From Clostridioides difficile ATCC 9689 = DSM 1296 (GTDB taxonomy: Bacteria > Bacillota > Clostridia > Peptostreptococcales > Peptostreptococcaceae), in NCBI RefSeq assembly GCF_001077535.1, contig NZ_CP011968.1, positions 2,914,001-2,978,000 on the forward strand: a DNA stretch of 64,000 nt, in the 5' to 3' direction. Numbering within the stretch: position 1 is the first letter of the stretch; each line of letters starts with the position of its first letter. A program made the position numbers and the translations under genes. The notes under the pieces are model-generated. The model was not told where the DNA came from. It searched no databases and was given only the letters and a program-made list of their open reading frames with translations. Positions 9,182-17,960 of this stretch are shown here, piece after piece.

Positions 9182-10147
9182 CTAAAATACTGCTATTATA
9201 CTTATCCAAGCTAAAACAACTGTTATAATCCAAAAAATAAATACAACTCTTGTTTCTGGCCAACCACACTGTTCAAAGTGGTGGTGTATTGGAGCCATCT
9301 TAAAGAATCTCTTTCTTGTTGCCTTAAAATATCCAACTTGAATCAAAACTGATAGAGCCTCCGCAAAATAAATTCCTCCAATTATAGGTATTATAAGCAC
9401 TGAGTTAGTTAGAACTGAAAATGCTACAACTGCACCTCCTAATGCCATTGAACCTGTGTCGCCCATAAACACTCTAGCCGGATATGAATTAAATCCTAAG
9501 AAACCTAAACATGCTCCAACAGTTGCTGCTGCTAAAACTGCGACTTCTGTATTTCCAGCAATAGAACTTGCAAATAGCATAAAGAATACAGAAACTATTA
9601 ATGTTACTCCTGATGCTAATCCATCTAATCCATCAGTCAAGTTTACAGCATTTACTATTGCTACGATTATAAACATCATTATTGGTATATATAATATTCC
9701 AACATTTATCACAAAATCTGTAAATGGTATCATAAGTTGTGAAGCACTTGATGATGATGTATACTGATAAAAAGCAACATAAAAAGATAATGCAACTTGA
9801 AGGATTATTTTTTGATATGCTTTTAGTCCAAGTGATCTTTTTAGCTTTATTTTTATAAAATCATCTAAAAAGCCAATAAAACCAAAACCTGCAATACATA
9901 TAAGACCTACTGCCATATCATGACTAACTTTTACTCTTGTAAGTCCAGTTATTAGAATTGCAACAATCATTATAATTCCACCCATAGTAGGTGTTCCGTT
10001 TTTAGCTAGATGTGTTTGGGGTCCATCATCTCTAACTGTCTGACCAAATTTAAATTTTCTAAGCATTGGTATAAATATTGGTCCTATTATAATTACTATT
10101 AAAAACGCAATCAATGCGGTGTACGTAAGCTCTGTTATTCCTAACAT
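9182..10147 (-). CDS. mraY: phospho-MurNAc-pentapeptide transferase MraY
   Basis: Membrane enzyme that makes lipid I from UDP-MurNAc-pentapeptide and undecaprenyl phosphate. Multi-span protein with the MraY signatures 'DDGPQTHLAKNGTPTMGG', 'FLDDFIK', 'NLTDGLDGLA', 'GDTGSMALGG' and 'PIHHHFEQCGW'. The longer frame (to 10171) contains the GGGAGAGGAG ribosome site, so translation starts at one of two consecutive ATGs; 10147 has the better spacing (10150 is the alternative). 321 residues, normal length. Confidence 0.97.
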   Translation of the reverse strand: MLGITELTYTALIAFLIVIIIGPIFIPMLRKFKFGQTVRDDGPQTHLAKNGTPTMGGIIMIVAILITGLTRVKVSHDMAVGLICIAGFGFIGFLDDFIKIKLKRSLGLKAYQKIILQVALSFYVAFYQYTSSSSASQLMIPFTDFVINVGILYIPIMMFIIVAIVNAVNLTDGLDGLASGVTLIVSVFFMLFASSIAGNTEVAVLAAATVGACLGFLGFNSYPARVFMGDTGSMALGGAVVAFSVLTNSVLIIPIIGGIYFAEALSVLIQVGYFKATRKRFFKMAPIHHHFEQCGWPETRVVFIFWIITVVLAWISIIAVF

Positions 10148-10190
10148 CATAAAACTCCTCTCCCTTGTCAATTAACTCATTAGTTTAAGC

Positions 10191-11564
10191 TTATTTATTT
10201 AGATATTCGACTATTTTTTCTAATCTCATGCCTCTTGAGCCTTTTACTAAAATAGTGTCTCCTGTTTTTACTAATTCATTTAACTTGTTAAACACATCTT
10301 CTCTATTCTCAAAGTGATATATATTGGCTGAATTGAATCCTAATTGTTTTGCTTCTTCTCCAATAAACACTGAATTTTCACCTATAGTTATTATAATATC
10401 AGTATTATTCATAGATGATTTTCCAACTAATCTATGACCATACTCTGAAATTTCACCCATTTCTAGTATATCTCCAAGTATCGCTACCCTTCTACCTTTA
10501 TATCTTCCAAGTATCTTTAAAGCAGCATCCATAGAATCTGGACTAGCATTATATGAATCATTAATTATTGTTAATTTTTCATTTTTTATTATGTCTAATC
10601 TCATTTTTGTCCCTTTAAAATTTTTTAAACCTTTTTTTATATAATCTAAAGAAATATTTAGACACAAACCAACTAATATAGCAGACATTGCATTATATAT
10701 ATTATGTTCTCCTATTGTTGGTATAAATATTTCCTCTTTTTTCCCATTTATTACACATATAAATGTTAAACTATCCTCTTCCATAGTATAACTTTCACAA
10801 TAAACATCATTGTTTTTATTAAAGCCAAATGTTTTTAACTTATATGCATGTTCTTTTTCTTTTAATGTAGATAAAAACTTATCATCTCCATTTACAATTA
10901 AAGTATTTGTTTCATCAAAGTTTGAAGTAATCTCCATCTTTGCTTTCAAAATACCCTCTTGTGAACCTAGTTTTTCTACATGTGATAATCCTATATTCGA
11001 TATGACTGCAATTTTAGGATTTACTATATCCACTAAATATTTTATTTCATTGAATCCAGACATACCCATCTCTATTACAGCACACTCATGTTCTTTATTT
11101 AGATTAAATAAAGTCAATGGAACTCCAAAATGATTATTTAAGTTTTTTTCATTTTTTAGTATATTTAACTTTGCAGATATGGCAGAGTAAATCATATCTC
11201 TAGTAGTAGTTTTTCCCACACTACCTGTAACACCTATAAATGGAATATCAAATTTTTCTTTATAGTATTTTGAAATATCTCCTAGAGCCAAAGATGTATC
11301 TTTTACCTCTATTAAATTTATATCCGAACTTTCTAATTTTATTCCATTACTTTCATTTTTTATAAAAGTTTTACATCCACTATCATATGCAGACTTCATA
11401 AATGTATGCCCATCTAAATTTTCTCCAACTATGGCTACAAATGCATTTTGGGCATTTGCCTCCCTGCTATCTATAACTATATCACTTACACAGTCATTAT
11501 AATCTCCATATATTAACTTCCCATTAGTTGCAAGTACTAACTCTTTTATTGTTAAGCACTCCAT
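10191..11564 (-). CDS. murF: UDP-MurNAc-tripeptide:D-Ala-D-Ala ligase MurF
   Basis: Cytoplasmic Mur ligase that completes the pentapeptide precursor. P-loop GSVGKTTTRD at residues 114-123; also 'VIEMGMSGFNEI' and 'INDSYNASPDSM', both typical of MurF. 457 residues, usual length. ATG behind a strong AAAGGAGGAG site. It is separated from spoVD by 166 bases holding a terminator, so a promoter for murF onward may lie between 11565 and 11606. Confidence 0.97.
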   Translation of the reverse strand: MECLTIKELVLATNGKLIYGDYNDCVSDIVIDSREANAQNAFVAIVGENLDGHTFMKSAYDSGCKTFIKNESNGIKLESSDINLIEVKDTSLALGDISKYYKEKFDIPFIGVTGSVGKTTTRDMIYSAISAKLNILKNEKNLNNHFGVPLTLFNLNKEHECAVIEMGMSGFNEIKYLVDIVNPKIAVISNIGLSHVEKLGSQEGILKAKMEITSNFDETNTLIVNGDDKFLSTLKEKEHAYKLKTFGFNKNNDVYCESYTMEEDSLTFICVINGKKEEIFIPTIGEHNIYNAMSAILVGLCLNISLDYIKKGLKNFKGTKMRLDIIKNEKLTIINDSYNASPDSMDAALKILGRYKGRRVAILGDILEMGEISEYGHRLVGKSSMNNTDIIITIGENSVFIGEEAKQLGFNSANIYHFENREDVFNKLNELVKTGDTILVKGSRGMRLEKIVEYLNK

Positions 11565-11605
11565 TATTAAACTCCTCCTTTAAAACCTTAGCTATATTCT
11601 CTTAG

Positions 11606-11644
11606 CAACAAAAGGCAATGTATACCGTTATATATACATTGCCT
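11606..11644 (-). terminator. terminator after spoVD
   Basis: 12-bp perfect stem (11613-11624 with 11633-11644), 8-base loop, and a TTTTGTTG tail on the minus strand, about 87 bases past the spoVD stop. Confidence 0.82.
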
Positions 11645-11730
11645 ACGATAACTCTTAACTTTATAATTATATACTATATTTCTGTTTTTTTGAAGATGTT
11701 TATGGGTATATGTTAATTATCTGTTACTTT

Positions 11731-13710
11731 TTAGTTTTCAAAATATAGGGTTATACTTGAGTCTTCATTAACTTTTACTCCAGGTTTTGGGAATATATCC
11801 TTTACCTTTGTATCTTCTGGAAGTTCTATATCTGCATCTAAGTCTGGTTTTAACTTCGCATCCTCCAATGCCTTTACAGCATCTCCTATTTTTAGATTTC
11901 TTACATCTGGCACTTTAACTTGCTTCTTTTCATACTCAGCTTTTTCTTCTTCTTTATATACTGGTTTAACTCCCAAATATTTTAAAGAGTCATTCATTAT
12001 TTCTTTCACTATTGGTCCTGCTGTAGTACTACCAAATGCACTTACTCCTGTTGGTTCGTCAACAATAGCAAGAACTACTATTTGTGGGTCATCACAAGGT
12101 GCGATTCCAACAAATGAACATATATACTTTCCTGGAGCATACTTACCATCTATAACTTTTTGAGCTGTACCTGTTTTACCACCAAGTCTATAACCTGGTA
12201 TATACGCTATCTTTCCTCCACCTTCAGTTACAACTGATTCTGCAATTTCTAACATTTTTTTAGATGTTTCTTTAGATATAACACTTCTTACTTTTTTTGG
12301 TTTTACTGTTTCAGTTATATTTCCTTTATTGTCAGTATAAGATTTTACCACTCTTGGTTGCATTAAATCTCCACCATTAGCTATTGATGATATAGCTGTT
12401 ATAAGTTGTATTGGAGTTACTGATATAGATTGACCAAATGATATTGTAGCCAATTCAACTGGCCCTACATTTTTTTCGTTATACAGTATTCCCTTAGCTT
12501 CTCCTGGTAAATCTATACCTGTCTTATCCATAAGACCAAATGATTCTATATAATCATACATTTTTCCAACACCTAATCTGCTTCCTAACTCAACAAATAC
12601 TGGGTTGCAAGAGTTTTGTACTGCTTGTTTAAATTCTTGTGTTCCATGAGGTCTGTAATGTCTCCAACATTTAATCTTTCTTCCTCCAACAGTTACACTA
12701 CCTGTACATGTGAATTTTTCTCCATCTTTAATTACTCCTTCTTCAAGAGCACTGGAAGATGTAATAAGCTTAAATGTAGAACCTGGTTCATATGTATCAC
12801 TTACTGCTGGATTTCTCCACATTTGATAATAGCCTTTTATTTTATCTTTATCATTATATTTTTCAAGTTCTTCTTGATAATATGGATATATTGGCGTTCT
12901 TGAATCATTAGGGTCATAATCTGGTTTTGATGCTAAAGCAAGTATATCACCTGTTTTAGGGTTCATAGCTATTGCAGTAACTTTTTTTGCATTATTTAAC
13001 TCATAAGCTTTCTGTACTGCTTTTTCAGTATAGTGTTGAATTACTTCATCTATAGACAACACAAGACCATTACCTTGTACAGGCTCATAATATTTTTCCA
13101 TTCCTTGTGGTATTTCTCTTCCTGAAGCATCAGTACTTACTATAAGTTTTCCAGGCTTTCCTTTTAACTTTTTATCATATTGCATTTCTACACCAGATAT
13201 ACCTGTTGCATCTGAAGAAGTATGTCCTAACACATATGGTGCAAAATTCCCATATGGGTAATATCTTTGATTATCTTCTGCCACCCATATTCCACTTAAT
13301 TTAGCATCTCTTATTTGACTTGCCTTATCATCATCTATCCATCTTTTTACTTTTACAAGAGCCATATTTTTTTTGCTTATTAAAGCGTAAATATCTTTAT
13401 AATCTTCATCCAAAATCTCAGCTACCTTTTCGGCTGCTTCTTTTTTATCTTCTACTTCCACAGGTTTACACCAAACAGTATACTTAGTTACACTTACTGC
13501 TAACTCTTTCATATTTCTATCATATATAGTTCCTCTTTTGGGTTCTATTGGTATATCTCTTGTTTGTTGTTCTAGTGCTTTTGTACTCAACCAATTTCCC
13601 TTCATAAGTTGTAGATACCCAGTCCTAATAACAAGGCAAAAAAACAATGCACATGCTAGAATAAGAACGAGTACCAGCCTTTTCTTACTTATCCTCTTTA
13701 CTTTTCTCAA
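11731..13710 (-). CDS. spoVD: class B penicillin-binding protein SpoVD (transpeptidase with PASTA domain)
   Basis: 659 residues. A basic N-terminus and one membrane helix (about 11-31) are followed by the PBP dimerisation region, the transpeptidase domain and one C-terminal PASTA domain (about 597-659). Active-site motifs are all present: STFK at 311-314 (nucleophile Ser311), SCN at 367-369, KTG at 512-514. It cross-links peptidoglycan, presumably spore cortex, with SpoVE. The C-terminal PASTA domain is typical of SpoVD as opposed to a plain FtsI. The start is TTG (13710) with AGGGGG eight bases ahead and no nearby in-frame ATG. It follows the ftsL-like gene by 11 bases. Confidence 0.94.
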   Translation of the reverse strand: MRKVKRISKKRLVLVLILACALFFCLVIRTGYLQLMKGNWLSTKALEQQTRDIPIEPKRGTIYDRNMKELAVSVTKYTVWCKPVEVEDKKEAAEKVAEILDEDYKDIYALISKKNMALVKVKRWIDDDKASQIRDAKLSGIWVAEDNQRYYPYGNFAPYVLGHTSSDATGISGVEMQYDKKLKGKPGKLIVSTDASGREIPQGMEKYYEPVQGNGLVLSIDEVIQHYTEKAVQKAYELNNAKKVTAIAMNPKTGDILALASKPDYDPNDSRTPIYPYYQEELEKYNDKDKIKGYYQMWRNPAVSDTYEPGSTFKLITSSSALEEGVIKDGEKFTCTGSVTVGGRKIKCWRHYRPHGTQEFKQAVQNSCNPVFVELGSRLGVGKMYDYIESFGLMDKTGIDLPGEAKGILYNEKNVGPVELATISFGQSISVTPIQLITAISSIANGGDLMQPRVVKSYTDNKGNITETVKPKKVRSVISKETSKKMLEIAESVVTEGGGKIAYIPGYRLGGKTGTAQKVIDGKYAPGKYICSFVGIAPCDDPQIVVLAIVDEPTGVSAFGSTTAGPIVKEIMNDSLKYLGVKPVYKEEEKAEYEKKQVKVPDVRNLKIGDAVKALEDAKLKPDLDADIELPEDTKVKDIFPKPGVKVNEDSSITLYFEN

Positions 13711-13721
13711 ATCTATTCCCC

Positions 13722-14069
13722 CTAGTTATCCACATCTATATACTTTATTTGTCCATCTTTTGGATAGTCCATATTGAGCAATTCCTTAGCCTTTAGCTCA
13801 ATTTCTTTTATTGATGTTTTTTCAGTTTCTTTTGCCTTTAGTTCCTCTAATACTATCTCTTTTTTTCTTAAATCTTTTTGTAAATAATAGATATCGTACT
13901 TCATTTCCGAGATTTTTGAATAACCACATAGATTCAATATTATTACTGAAAAAGTTGCAATCAGTAAAATGCATTTAGCTCCTATTTTTTTCTTATTTCT
14001 CTTTTTATAATTATTCTTTTTTTTATTTTTATATTCATTTAGATTATGTATTTTATAATTTTTTTTCAA
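13722..14069 (-). CDS. ftsL: FtsL-like septum protein
   Basis: 115 residues: a very Lys/Asn-rich cytoplasmic end (about 1-30), a single membrane helix (about 31-50), and a heptad-like extracytoplasmic segment ('LQKDLRKKEIVLEELKAKE'). This architecture plus the position between rsmH and the class B PBP identifies it as FtsL, a family with almost no conserved sequence. TTG start at 14069 with GGGGTGAG in front. It would be expected to form a trimer with DivIB and DivIC. Confidence 0.75.
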   Translation of the reverse strand: MKKNYKIHNLNEYKNKKKNNYKKRNKKKIGAKCILLIATFSVIILNLCGYSKISEMKYDIYYLQKDLRKKEIVLEELKAKETEKTSIKEIELKAKELLNMDYPKDGQIKYIDVDN

Positions 14070-14203
14070 ATTCTCACCCCGATAGTATATAGTTTAAATT
14101 TTCCTCTATACTATATTTGTTATTAATCATATTTCTTCCTCTAAAATTTCATCGCTAAATTAATACACTATTACACAATCTAATTGTATTTTTTTCTATA
14201 CAC

Positions 14204-14251
14204 AACAAAAACCTATAAATTCACTTATACTTTTATATGAATCTATAGGTT
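14204..14251 (-). terminator. hairpin upstream of ftsL, terminator-like
   Basis: 14-bp stem with one mismatch (14210-14223 with 14238-14251), followed on the minus strand by TTTTTG. It could end rsmH transcripts that pass the first hairpin. Confidence 0.6.
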
Positions 14252-14499
14252 AGATATTAATTTCTATTTATTTTTATCACTTCTAGTATTTTTAGATAAT
14301 TTCTTCCATAAATATAATATGTAACTAACTATCTACTCTCTGATTCCTAAGTTCTCCATTATATTACTTAATACCATCTATATCTATATTTTTATATCTA
14401 AATTTTCATTATATATCTCAATAACAAAGAACATTTCTTATAGTGTTAATTGTTTTTTAATTGCTTTACCAGTGCAACAAAATATATAATACTTTTTAA

Positions 14500-14536
14500 T
14501 TAATTATAATAATCTTATTTTATATATAAGATTATT
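14500..14536 (-). terminator. weak terminator after rsmH
   Basis: 11-bp stem (14508-14518 with 14526-14536) 18 bases past the rsmH stop. It is A/T-rich and its tail has only a loose T tract. Confidence 0.5.
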
Positions 14537-14554
14537 CTTTAGCCTTATAACTAC

Positions 14555-15490
14555 TTATATTTTTTCTGCTACTCTTAGCTTAGCACTTCTTGAACGTGGA
14601 TTTACTTCTATTTCTTCCTCACTAGGTAATATAGGTTTTCTAGTTATTATTTTCACCTCAGATTCTTTATCACATTGGCATATAGGTAAATGCTGTGGAC
14701 ATATACAATCTGATGCTAAATGCTTAAATGCATTTTTCACTATTCTATCTTCTAATGAATGGAATGTTATTATACATATTCTTCCACCTTCATTCATTAT
14801 AGAAGAAGCATCATTTATCATCTTTGTAATTACTCCAAGTTCATTATTTACTTCTATTCGTATTGCCTGAAAAGTTCTTTTAGCTGGGTGAGGTCCATCT
14901 ATTCTAGCTTTCTTAGGGATAGCTTTTTTAATTACATCTACTAATTCTCCTGTAGTTTCTATTGGTTTGTTTGCTCTTTCTTCAACTATAAATTTAGCTA
15001 TACGCTTAGCCCAGTTATCTTCTCCATAATCTTTTATTATCTTAGTTAATTCATCTTCTGTATAAGTATTTACAACATCATATGCAGAAAACTCACACCT
15101 AACATCCATTCTCATATCAAGTGGTGCATCTTGCATATAAGAAAATCCTCTATCAGCTTCATCAAGTTGATGAGATGAAACTCCTAAATCAGCTAATACA
15201 CCATCAATTTTGTAAACTCCTATTTTTTCTAATTCCTCTTTTATATTTTCAAAATTACTGTGAACAAACTTCACTCTACTTTCATATTCACTCAATCTCT
15301 CTTTTGCTGTGCTTATAGCATTTTTATCTTGGTCAAACCCTATAAATAATCCCTTATCTGACAGTTTTTTTACTATTTCTTTAGAATGTCCTGCTCCTCC
15401 CATAGTACAGTCAACATACACGCCATCTGGCTTTATATTTAAATTCTCTATACACTCATTTAAAAGAACTGATACATGATGAAATTCCAT
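14555..15490 (-). CDS. rsmH: 16S rRNA (cytosine1402-N4)-methyltransferase RsmH (MraW)
   Basis: S-adenosylmethionine-dependent enzyme that methylates N4 of C1402 in the ribosomal P site. Features include '[13 protein letters not shown]' at the N-terminus, the SAM loop '[10 protein letters not shown]', '[15 protein letters not shown]', 'RGFSY', '[11 protein letters not shown]' and '[11 protein letters not shown]'. The open frame starts earlier at GTG 15511, but that stretch contains the GGGAGG site; the ATG at 15490 is five bases behind it, giving 311 residues. It is the usual first gene of mur/fts clusters. Confidence 0.96.
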   Translation of the reverse strand: MEFHHVSVLLNECIENLNIKPDGVYVDCTMGGAGHSKEIVKKLSDKGLFIGFDQDKNAISTAKERLSEYESRVKFVHSNFENIKEELEKIGVYKIDGVLADLGVSSHQLDEADRGFSYMQDAPLDMRMDVRCEFSAYDVVNTYTEDELTKIIKDYGEDNWAKRIAKFIVEERANKPIETTGELVDVIKKAIPKKARIDGPHPAKRTFQAIRIEVNNELGVITKMINDASSIMNEGGRICIITFHSLEDRIVKNAFKHLASDCICPQHLPICQCDKESEVKIITRKPILPSEEEIEVNPRSRSAKLRVAEKI

Positions 15491-15519
15491 AGTTACCTCC
15501 CTTAAATTCACTTTTTAAA

Positions 15520-16266
15520 CTATTCTTCACTAATATTATTTTTATTTTTCTTTGATAAATAAACATGTGCAATTATGCCACCAATAACTCCAATTAGACT
15601 TATAACTTGTGCCATTCTAAGTGGTCCTAACATTAAACTATCTGTTCTTAATCCCTCTATAAAAAATCTTCCTATTGAATATAAAGTTATATAAGTAACT
15701 ATAACTTGACCTTCATATTTTTTATTTTTTCTAAATAGTAATAAAACTATAAATATTCCAAAATCCCATATAGACTCATATAAAAAAGTTGGATGTACCT
15801 TTACTCCATCAACCATTATTCCCCAAGGTAAATTGGTAGCACCTCCATGTGCTTCTCCATTAATAAAATTTCCCCATCTTCCAATAGCTTGTGCTAAAGG
15901 CATTCCAAGTATAACTGTATCAGCCATTTTTAAGAAGTTAATATTTTTAATCTTAGTGTATATATAACCAGCTAATATTCCACCAATTAACCCTCCATGT
16001 ATAGCAAGTCCACCACCTCTAAAATTAAAAATTTGAGACATATTTTGAGCATAGTAACTCCAATTAAATACAACATAATAGATTCTTGCACAGATTAGTC
16101 CAACTGGAATTGCTATTATAGCTATATTTAATACATCATCTTCTTTAATTCCCACTCTTTTTGCTTCTTTTATTGCTATTAAAGTTCCTAAAATCATTCC
16201 ACATGCCATAAGTATTCCATACCACATGATGTCTATGCCAAACAGTGTAAATGCTACTCTATCCAT
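15520..16266 (-). CDS. lgt: prolipoprotein diacylglyceryl transferase Lgt
   Basis: Membrane enzyme that transfers diacylglycerol from phosphatidylglycerol to the lipobox cysteine of prolipoproteins. About seven spans. The Lgt signatures 'GGGLAIHGGLIGG', 'GRWGNFINGEAHGG' and 'HPTFLYES' are present. A 14-codon in-frame extension is rejected because AAAGAGGTG lies just before the ATG at 16266, giving 248 residues. It ends 29 bases before rsmH and may be cotranscribed with the cell-wall cluster. Likely clients in this window are AppA and the lipoprotein at the left edge. Confidence 0.95.
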   Translation of the reverse strand: MDRVAFTLFGIDIMWYGILMACGMILGTLIAIKEAKRVGIKEDDVLNIAIIAIPVGLICARIYYVVFNWSYYAQNMSQIFNFRGGGLAIHGGLIGGILAGYIYTKIKNINFLKMADTVILGMPLAQAIGRWGNFINGEAHGGATNLPWGIMVDGVKVHPTFLYESIWDFGIFIVLLLFRKNKKYEGQVIVTYITLYSIGRFFIEGLRTDSLMLGPLRMAQVISLIGVIGGIIAHVYLSKKNKNNISEE

Positions 16267-16659
16267 AACGTCACCTCTTTGTATTAATTGAAAATATTTC
16301 CAAAGCAATATGCTATAATTACAATTAATTGTAATTATACTAAATTATGATAACACATTAATGTTAATTCTACAAAAAATATTAAAATTTATTCTACAAC
16401 TCCCTACACTATATTATATCTAATTACTATAAAATTTTTTAAACTGAATCTCTCATGACTAAAGTTACAAGTGTACATAGATATTTTTTAATCAAAAAGA
16501 TTGATGCATATATACATCAACCTCTTCTAATTCTTATCTATAGCTCTTAAATTTTTACCTCAATTTATATAAATATATTTTATAAATTTGTTTTACCAAA
16601 ATAAACATTTAAAAACATAAACTAATACTTAATTAGTTATTCTTATTATGATTAAGTTT
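16267..16659. other. intergenic region between the M16 pair and lgt
   Basis: Holds the putative M16 terminator at its left part and presumably the promoter for lgt-rsmH near 16280-16400. I see no gene or structured RNA beyond this. Confidence 0.45.
16487..16522 (-). terminator. probable terminator after the M16 peptidase pair
   Basis: Six-base-pair stem (16501-16506 with 16515-16520) preceded and followed by near-complementary bases, with a TTTTTGATTAAAAA tail on the minus strand. It lies about 140 bases past the stop, so the assignment is moderate. Confidence 0.5.
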
Positions 16660-17946
16660 CTATTTAGGCTCTACAATAGAAATAACACAATACTCTTCTT
16701 TAAAATGCTCTTTTAATCTTTCTTCAACTTCCTCAAAAGTAATATCTTTAATAACATCTAAATACTCCAATAGATTTATATCCTTAAAAACATAAGATAT
16801 AAAACTATTACCTATAAAGTTTATAGAATCAAAGCACTTAATAAATGACCCTATTTTTTTCTTTTTAGTTCTCTCAAACTCTTCTTTTGATAATCCTTCT
16901 TTTTTTGATTTTTCTATATAATCAAGAATTATTTCTTTTACTTTTTTAGGCTCTTTAGAATCTCCAGCTATTATGCTAAAAGCATAATCCACTTGAGACG
17001 AAAATCCAGCTCCAAAATTTTCATTTATTAAACCTTGCATATACAAATCTTCATAAAGCTTACTTCCTTTTTTAAATAACATCCCTACAAGTATATCAGT
17101 TACAATCTCTTTACGTAAAAGTTCTTTCCCTTTTAAACCAACATTACTATCTTTAAAACCTATGTTGAACATAGGCATAGATATAGGGAATTTTTCTATA
17201 ACCTCTTTTTCTTTTACACCTTCTGGTTCTTCTGGATAAAATCTTTCTATACTCTTAGAGAGTCTGTCTACTTTGTAATTGTTTGACTTTTTAGTTACAT
17301 CTATAACTTTTTCTACATCTAAGTCACCAACAACAAATAAAGCCATATTTCCTGGATTATAGAAAGTATTATAACATTTATATAGCTCTTCCTTAGTTAT
17401 CTTATATATACTATCAACAGTACCTGCTATATCAATTCTAGCAGGATAATTTACATACATTGCCTTCAAGCAATTAAAGTATACATTCCAATCAGGGTCA
17501 TCATTGTACATTTTTATCTCTTGTGCTATTATACCTTTTTCCTTTTCAACATTTTCATCTGTAAAATAAGGTGTTTGAACATAGTCAATTAGATGTTCTA
17601 AACTCTCATAAAAATTTTCAGTAGCAGAAAATAAGTAGGCTGTCATTGTAAAATTAGTAAATGCATTTGCATTTACTCCTAATTTTGAAAATTTATCAAA
17701 TGCATCTCCTCCATCAGGTTGCTCAAACATCTTATGCTCTAGAAAATGTGCAATACCTTCATTCACTCTAATTTTCTTATCTTCTCCAATTGGTACAAAT
17801 TCTAAGTCATTTGAACCATAATTAGTAGCTAAAATAGCATACTTTTTCATAAAACCCCTTTTAGGCATAAAATATACATCTAATCCATTTTGCAATTTCT
17901 CATAATAAACTTCTTCTTTCAATATATCATTAACTATTTTTTCCAT
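16660..17946 (-). CDS. M16-family zinc peptidase (YmfH-like, catalytic member)
   Basis: 428 residues. The inverted zinc motif HFLEH is present in 'GIAHFLEHKMFEQ' near residues 65-75, with the downstream glutamate region 'EKEKGIIAQEIKMY' (E..E). The M16 C-terminal half carries 'FSSQVDYAFSIIAGDSK'. The pair with the adjacent gene mirrors Bacillus YmfF/YmfH, where one member keeps and one loses the zinc site. The ATG at 17946 is preceded by GGAGGAG, which lies inside the longer open frame. Substrate unknown; likely a cytoplasmic oligopeptide or signal-peptide processing enzyme. Confidence 0.88.
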   Translation of the reverse strand: MEKIVNDILKEEVYYEKLQNGLDVYFMPKRGFMKKYAILATNYGSNDLEFVPIGEDKKIRVNEGIAHFLEHKMFEQPDGGDAFDKFSKLGVNANAFTNFTMTAYLFSATENFYESLEHLIDYVQTPYFTDENVEKEKGIIAQEIKMYNDDPDWNVYFNCLKAMYVNYPARIDIAGTVDSIYKITKEELYKCYNTFYNPGNMALFVVGDLDVEKVIDVTKKSNNYKVDRLSKSIERFYPEEPEGVKEKEVIEKFPISMPMFNIGFKDSNVGLKGKELLRKEIVTDILVGMLFKKGSKLYEDLYMQGLINENFGAGFSSQVDYAFSIIAGDSKEPKKVKEIILDYIEKSKKEGLSKEEFERTKKKKIGSFIKCFDSINFIGNSFISYVFKDINLLEYLDVIKDITFEEVEERLKEHFKEEYCVISIVEPK

Positions 17947-17960
17947 AGACATCTCCTCCA

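Larger units (their letters stand above)
14070..14554. other. 485-base gap inside the division cluster, with two hairpins
   Basis: No open frame with a ribosome site seen on either strand. It holds two minus-strand hairpins (14204-14251 and 14500-14536). rsmH and ftsL usually abut, so a gap of this size suggests that ftsL-spoVD has its own promoter here. Confidence 0.55.
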
